A stretch of 64,000 bases of DNA from Microbacterium sp. Bi121 (GTDB lineage Bacteria; Actinomycetota; Actinomycetes; Actinomycetales; Microbacteriaceae): contig NZ_CAKKLJ010000005.1 in NCBI RefSeq assembly GCF_918698005.1, positions 275,166 to 339,165 of the forward strand, written 5' to 3'. Below, piece after piece: positions 61,593-64,000 of this stretch; position 1 is the stretch's first letter; the number at the start of each line of letters is the position of its first letter. Position numbers and translations under genes: made by a program. A model generated the notes under the pieces. The model ran no database searches and had not been told where the DNA came from. It worked only from the letters and a program-made list of their open reading frames with translations.

Positions 61593-64000
61593 TCAGCCGC
61601 GAGGCTTCTCCACCATCTCGGTCGTCTCGATCTCGTCGCCGATCTGGATGTCGTTGTACTTGCCGAGGCCGATGCCGGCCTCGAAGTCCGTACGCACCTC
61701 GGTGACGTCATCCTTGAAGCGGCGCAGCGACTCGATGGCCAGGCCATCGGCGAGCACGACGCCATCGCGGATGACACGGGCCTTGGCGTTTCGGGTGATC
61801 GTGCCCGAGCGGACGATGACACCCGCGATGTTGCCGAACTTCGAGGAGCGGAACACCTCGCGGATCTCGGCGACACCCGACTTGACCTCTTCGAACTCCG
61901 GCTTGAGCATGCCCTTGAGGGAGCTCTCGATCTCGTCGATCGCCGCGTAGATGACCGAGTAGAAGCGCACGTCCACGCCTTCGCGGGCCGCGGCCTCACG
62001 GGCCTTCGGGTCGGGGCGGACGTTGAAGCCCACGATGATCGCGTTGTCGATCGTCGCCAGGTTCACGTCGGACTCGGTCACTGCACCGACACCGCGGTGG
62101 ATGATGCGCAGCTGCACCGAGTCGTCGACCTCGATCTTGAGCAGCGACTCCTCCAGCGCCTCGACGGCACCGGACACGTCGCCCTTGATGATGAGGTTGA
62201 GCGTCTCGACCTTGCCCTCTTCGAGAGCGCGGGTGAAGTCCTCGAGCGAGATGCGCTTGCGGGCCTTGGCCAGCAGGGCGTTGCGCTGGACGGCTTCACG
62301 CTTCTCGGCGATCTGACGGGCCATGCGGTCTTCCTCGGTGACGATGAAGACGTCGCCGGCACGGGGCACGGAGTTCAGACCCTGCACCTGGACCGGACGG
62401 GAAGGCGCCGCCTCTTCGACGGCCTCGCCATTCTCGTCAGCCATCGCCCGGACGCGACCGTAGGCCGTTCCCGCGACGATCGAGTCGCCGACGCGCAGCG
62501 TTCCGGACTGGATGAGGACGGTTGCGACCGAACCGCGACCCTTGTCGAGCTTGGCCTCGATGGCGACACCACGCGCAGCCTTGTTCGGGTTGGCGGTGAG
62601 GTCGAGGCCCGCGTCTGCGACGAGCAGCACGGCGTCCAGGAGCTCCTGGATTCCGGTGCCCTGGCGAGCCGAGACGTCGATGAACATGACGTCTCCGCCG
62701 TATTCCTCGGCGACCAGACCGTACTCGGTGAGCTGCTGACGCACCTTGGCGGGATTCGCCTCCGGCTTGTCGACCTTGTTCACCGCGACCACGATCGGCA
62801 CGTTCGCCGCCTGGGCGTGGTTCAGCGCCTCGACCGTCTGCGGCATGATGCCGTCGTCGGCTGCGACCACGAGGATCGCGAGGTCGGTGACCTGCGCACC
62901 ACGAGCACGCATGGCCGTGAAGGCCTCGTGACCCGGGGTGTCGATGAACGTGACAGCGCGCTCGTGGCCGTCGTGCTCGGTCCAGACCTGGTACGCACCG
63001 ATGTGCTGGGTGATGCCTCCGGCTTCGCCCTCGATGACGTTGGTCTTGCGGATCGCGTCGAGCAGTCGGGTCTTACCGTGGTCGACGTGACCCATGACGG
63101 TGACCACAGGAGGACGGATCTCGAGGTCGCCCTCGTCTTCCTCGTCGAGCTCCTTCTCGAGGTCGAGACCGAAGCCCTCGAGGAGCTCCTTGTCCTCGTC
63201 CTCGGGCGAGACCATCTGGATCTTGTAGCCGAGCTCTTCACCGAGGACCTCGAAGGTCGCCTCGTCCAGCGACTCGGTGGCCGTGGCCATCTCGCCGAGG
63301 TTGAAGAGGATCGTGACGAGGGTTCCGGGCTGAACCGTGTATCCGGTCAGCGTCTCGATCTTGTCCGCGAAGTCCGAGATCGATGCGCCGCGGCGCATGC
63401 GGATGGTCTCCCCGTTGCCGCGGGTGACGTTGACGCCACCGACGACGGGGGCATCCCGCATCTCGAATTCCTGCCGCTTCGCCCTACGCGACTTGCGCTG
63501 CTTGGACTTGCCGCCTCCCTTGCCGAAGGCGCCTGCGGTTCCACCACCGGGTCCGCGGCCGCGGCCACCGCCGCCACCCGGGCGACCTGCGAAGCCGCCA
63601 CCAGGACGTGCACCGGGGCCGCCTGCACCCGGACCGCCGCCCGGGCGGCCTGGGCCACCCGAACGCTGCTGGAACGGAGCACCTGGGCGACCGCCCTGAC
63701 CGCCGCGGGGGGCGCCGGGACGAGGCGAGCCCGGACGCGGAGCACCCGGACGGGGCGCACCGGGGCGGGGAGCCTGCGGACGCGGGATGTTGCCCGGCGT
63801 CGGACGCTGGCCCATCCCCTGCGCAGAGGCGAAGGGGTTGTTGCCAGGACGGGGACCGGCGGGACGCTGGCCCATGCCCTGCGAGGACGAGAACGGGTTG
63901 TTGCCGGGGCGAGGCGCACCGGGCTTCGGTGCGTCCTTGTCGGCGGACGGAGCCGGGGTGCCGGCTGCGGGGGCGGCGGGAGCCGCGGCCTCCGGGGCAG
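61593..64000 (-). CDS. infB: Translation initiation factor IF-2 (5' end off window)
   Basis: The frame is open through base 64000, so the N-terminus lies outside; about 801 residues are seen. In order: an Ala/Pro-rich segment, a Gly/Pro/Arg-rich stretch with a near-exact repeat ([16 protein letters not shown] then [16 protein letters not shown]), the basic [17 protein letters not shown]2_N, then the GTPase with [16 protein letters not shown] and NKVDKPEA, and the C-terminal domains ending MVEKPRG. It places initiator tRNA on the ribosome. The Gly-rich N-terminus is characteristic of actinobacterial IF-2. Confidence 0.96.
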   Translation of the reverse strand, partial: APEAAAPAAPAAGTPAPSADKDAPKPGAPRPGNNPFSSSQGMGQRPAGPRPGNNPFASAQGMGQRPTPGNIPRPQAPRPGAPRPGAPRPGSPRPGAPRGGQGGRPGAPFQQRSGGPGRPGGGPGAGGPGARPGGGFAGRPGGGGGRGRGPGGGTAGAFGKGGGKSKQRKSRRAKRQEFEMRDAPVVGGVNVTRGNGETIRMRRGASISDFADKIETLTGYTVQPGTLVTILFNLGEMATATESLDEATFEVLGEELGYKIQMVSPEDEDKELLEGFGLDLEKELDEEDEGDLEIRPPVVTVMGHVDHGKTRLLDAIRKTNVIEGEAGGITQHIGAYQVWTEHDGHERAVTFIDTPGHEAFTAMRARGAQVTDLAILVVAADDGIMPQTVEALNHAQAANVPIVVAVNKVDKPEANPAKVRQQLTEYGLVAEEYGGDVMFIDVSARQGTGIQELLDAVLLVADAGLDLTANPNKAARGVAIEAKLDKGRGSVATVLIQSGTLRVGDSIVAGTAYGRVRAMADENGEAVEEAAPSRPVQVQGLNSVPRAGDVFIVTEEDRMARQIAEKREAVQRNALLAKARKRISLEDFTRALEEGKVETLNLIIKGDVSGAVEALEESLLKIEVDDSVQLRIIHRGVGAVTESDVNLATIDNAIIVGFNVRPDPKAREAAAREGVDVRFYSVIYAAIDEIESSLKGMLKPEFEEVKSGVAEIREVFRSSKFGNIAGVIVRSGTITRNAKARVIRDGVVLADGLAIESLRRFKDDVTEVRTDFEAGIGLGKYNDIQIGDEIETTEMVEKPRG

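Noticed and set aside
63590..63900. Repeated C/G-rich units at the infB 5' region, considered as a minisatellite or CRISPR-like array
   Set aside because: The repeats are in frame, unequal in spacing and encode the Gly/Pro/Arg-rich IF-2 N-terminus, which is normal in Actinobacteria.

Overview
The window is GC-rich chromosomal DNA from an actinobacterium, most likely a Microbacteriaceae member close to Microbacterium. Evidence: high GC with strong third-position bias, frequent GTG starts, actinobacterial families (ClgR, DUF3046, DUF5302, DUF4395, PgsA-CinA-ClgR order), a one-piece tmRNA, and many start codons only 6-7 bases behind a TANNNT -10 box, the signature of leaderless transcription. 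There is no phage, insertion sequence or CRISPR array.

Most minus-strand genes follow a gene order conserved across Actinobacteria: infB-rbfA-(LuxR regulator)-truB-ribF / rpsO / pnp / dapB / thyA-dfr-SDR / dapA-rnj / ftsK-pgsA-cinA-clgR / DUF3046 / recA-recX-miaB-miaA / dapF / hflX. These cover translation initiation and tRNA modification, RNA decay (PNPase, RNase J), lysine/diaminopimelate synthesis (DapA, DapB, DapF), folate/dTMP synthesis (ThyA, DHFR), chromosome segregation (FtsK) and DNA repair (RecA, RecX, MutY).

Accessory blocks interrupt this backbone. 1-9.8 kb: a partial amino-acid-type ABC binding lipoprotein, a MarR-MFS operon with a palindromic operator, a YbaK-like deacylase, tRNA-Lys, HisN, a lipoprotein, ssrA, a SIMPL protein, a methyltransferase, a flavin monooxygenase and a HAD-hydrolase remnant. 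25.7-27.2 kb: a membrane thioredoxin, a DUF4395 membrane protein with a CxxC, and an OsmC protein, a possible thiol relay. 32.7-39.9 kb, between pnp and rpsO: a glycosyltransferase fused to an SGNH hydrolase, a DedA protein, DUF5302, a flavin oxidoreductase pair, a membrane acyltransferase and a 2-oxoglutarate oxygenase. 40.5-54.3 kb: an exporter, YceI, FKBP, PrsW, FAH, aspartase, phosphate transporter, oligopeptidase B, phosphofructokinase and a SNF2 helicase.

Transcription signals are unusually legible. Twenty-one genes carry the leaderless signature. Several gene ends carry long, almost perfect hairpins without a T tract, alongside conventional terminators. Two distant minus-strand units (yceI and the flavin oxidoreductase pair) share a 17-base upstream motif. 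No complete new system is proven; the best candidates are the thioredoxin/DUF4395/OsmC module, the glycosyltransferase-SGNH fusion and the shared yceI/oxidoreductase operator.
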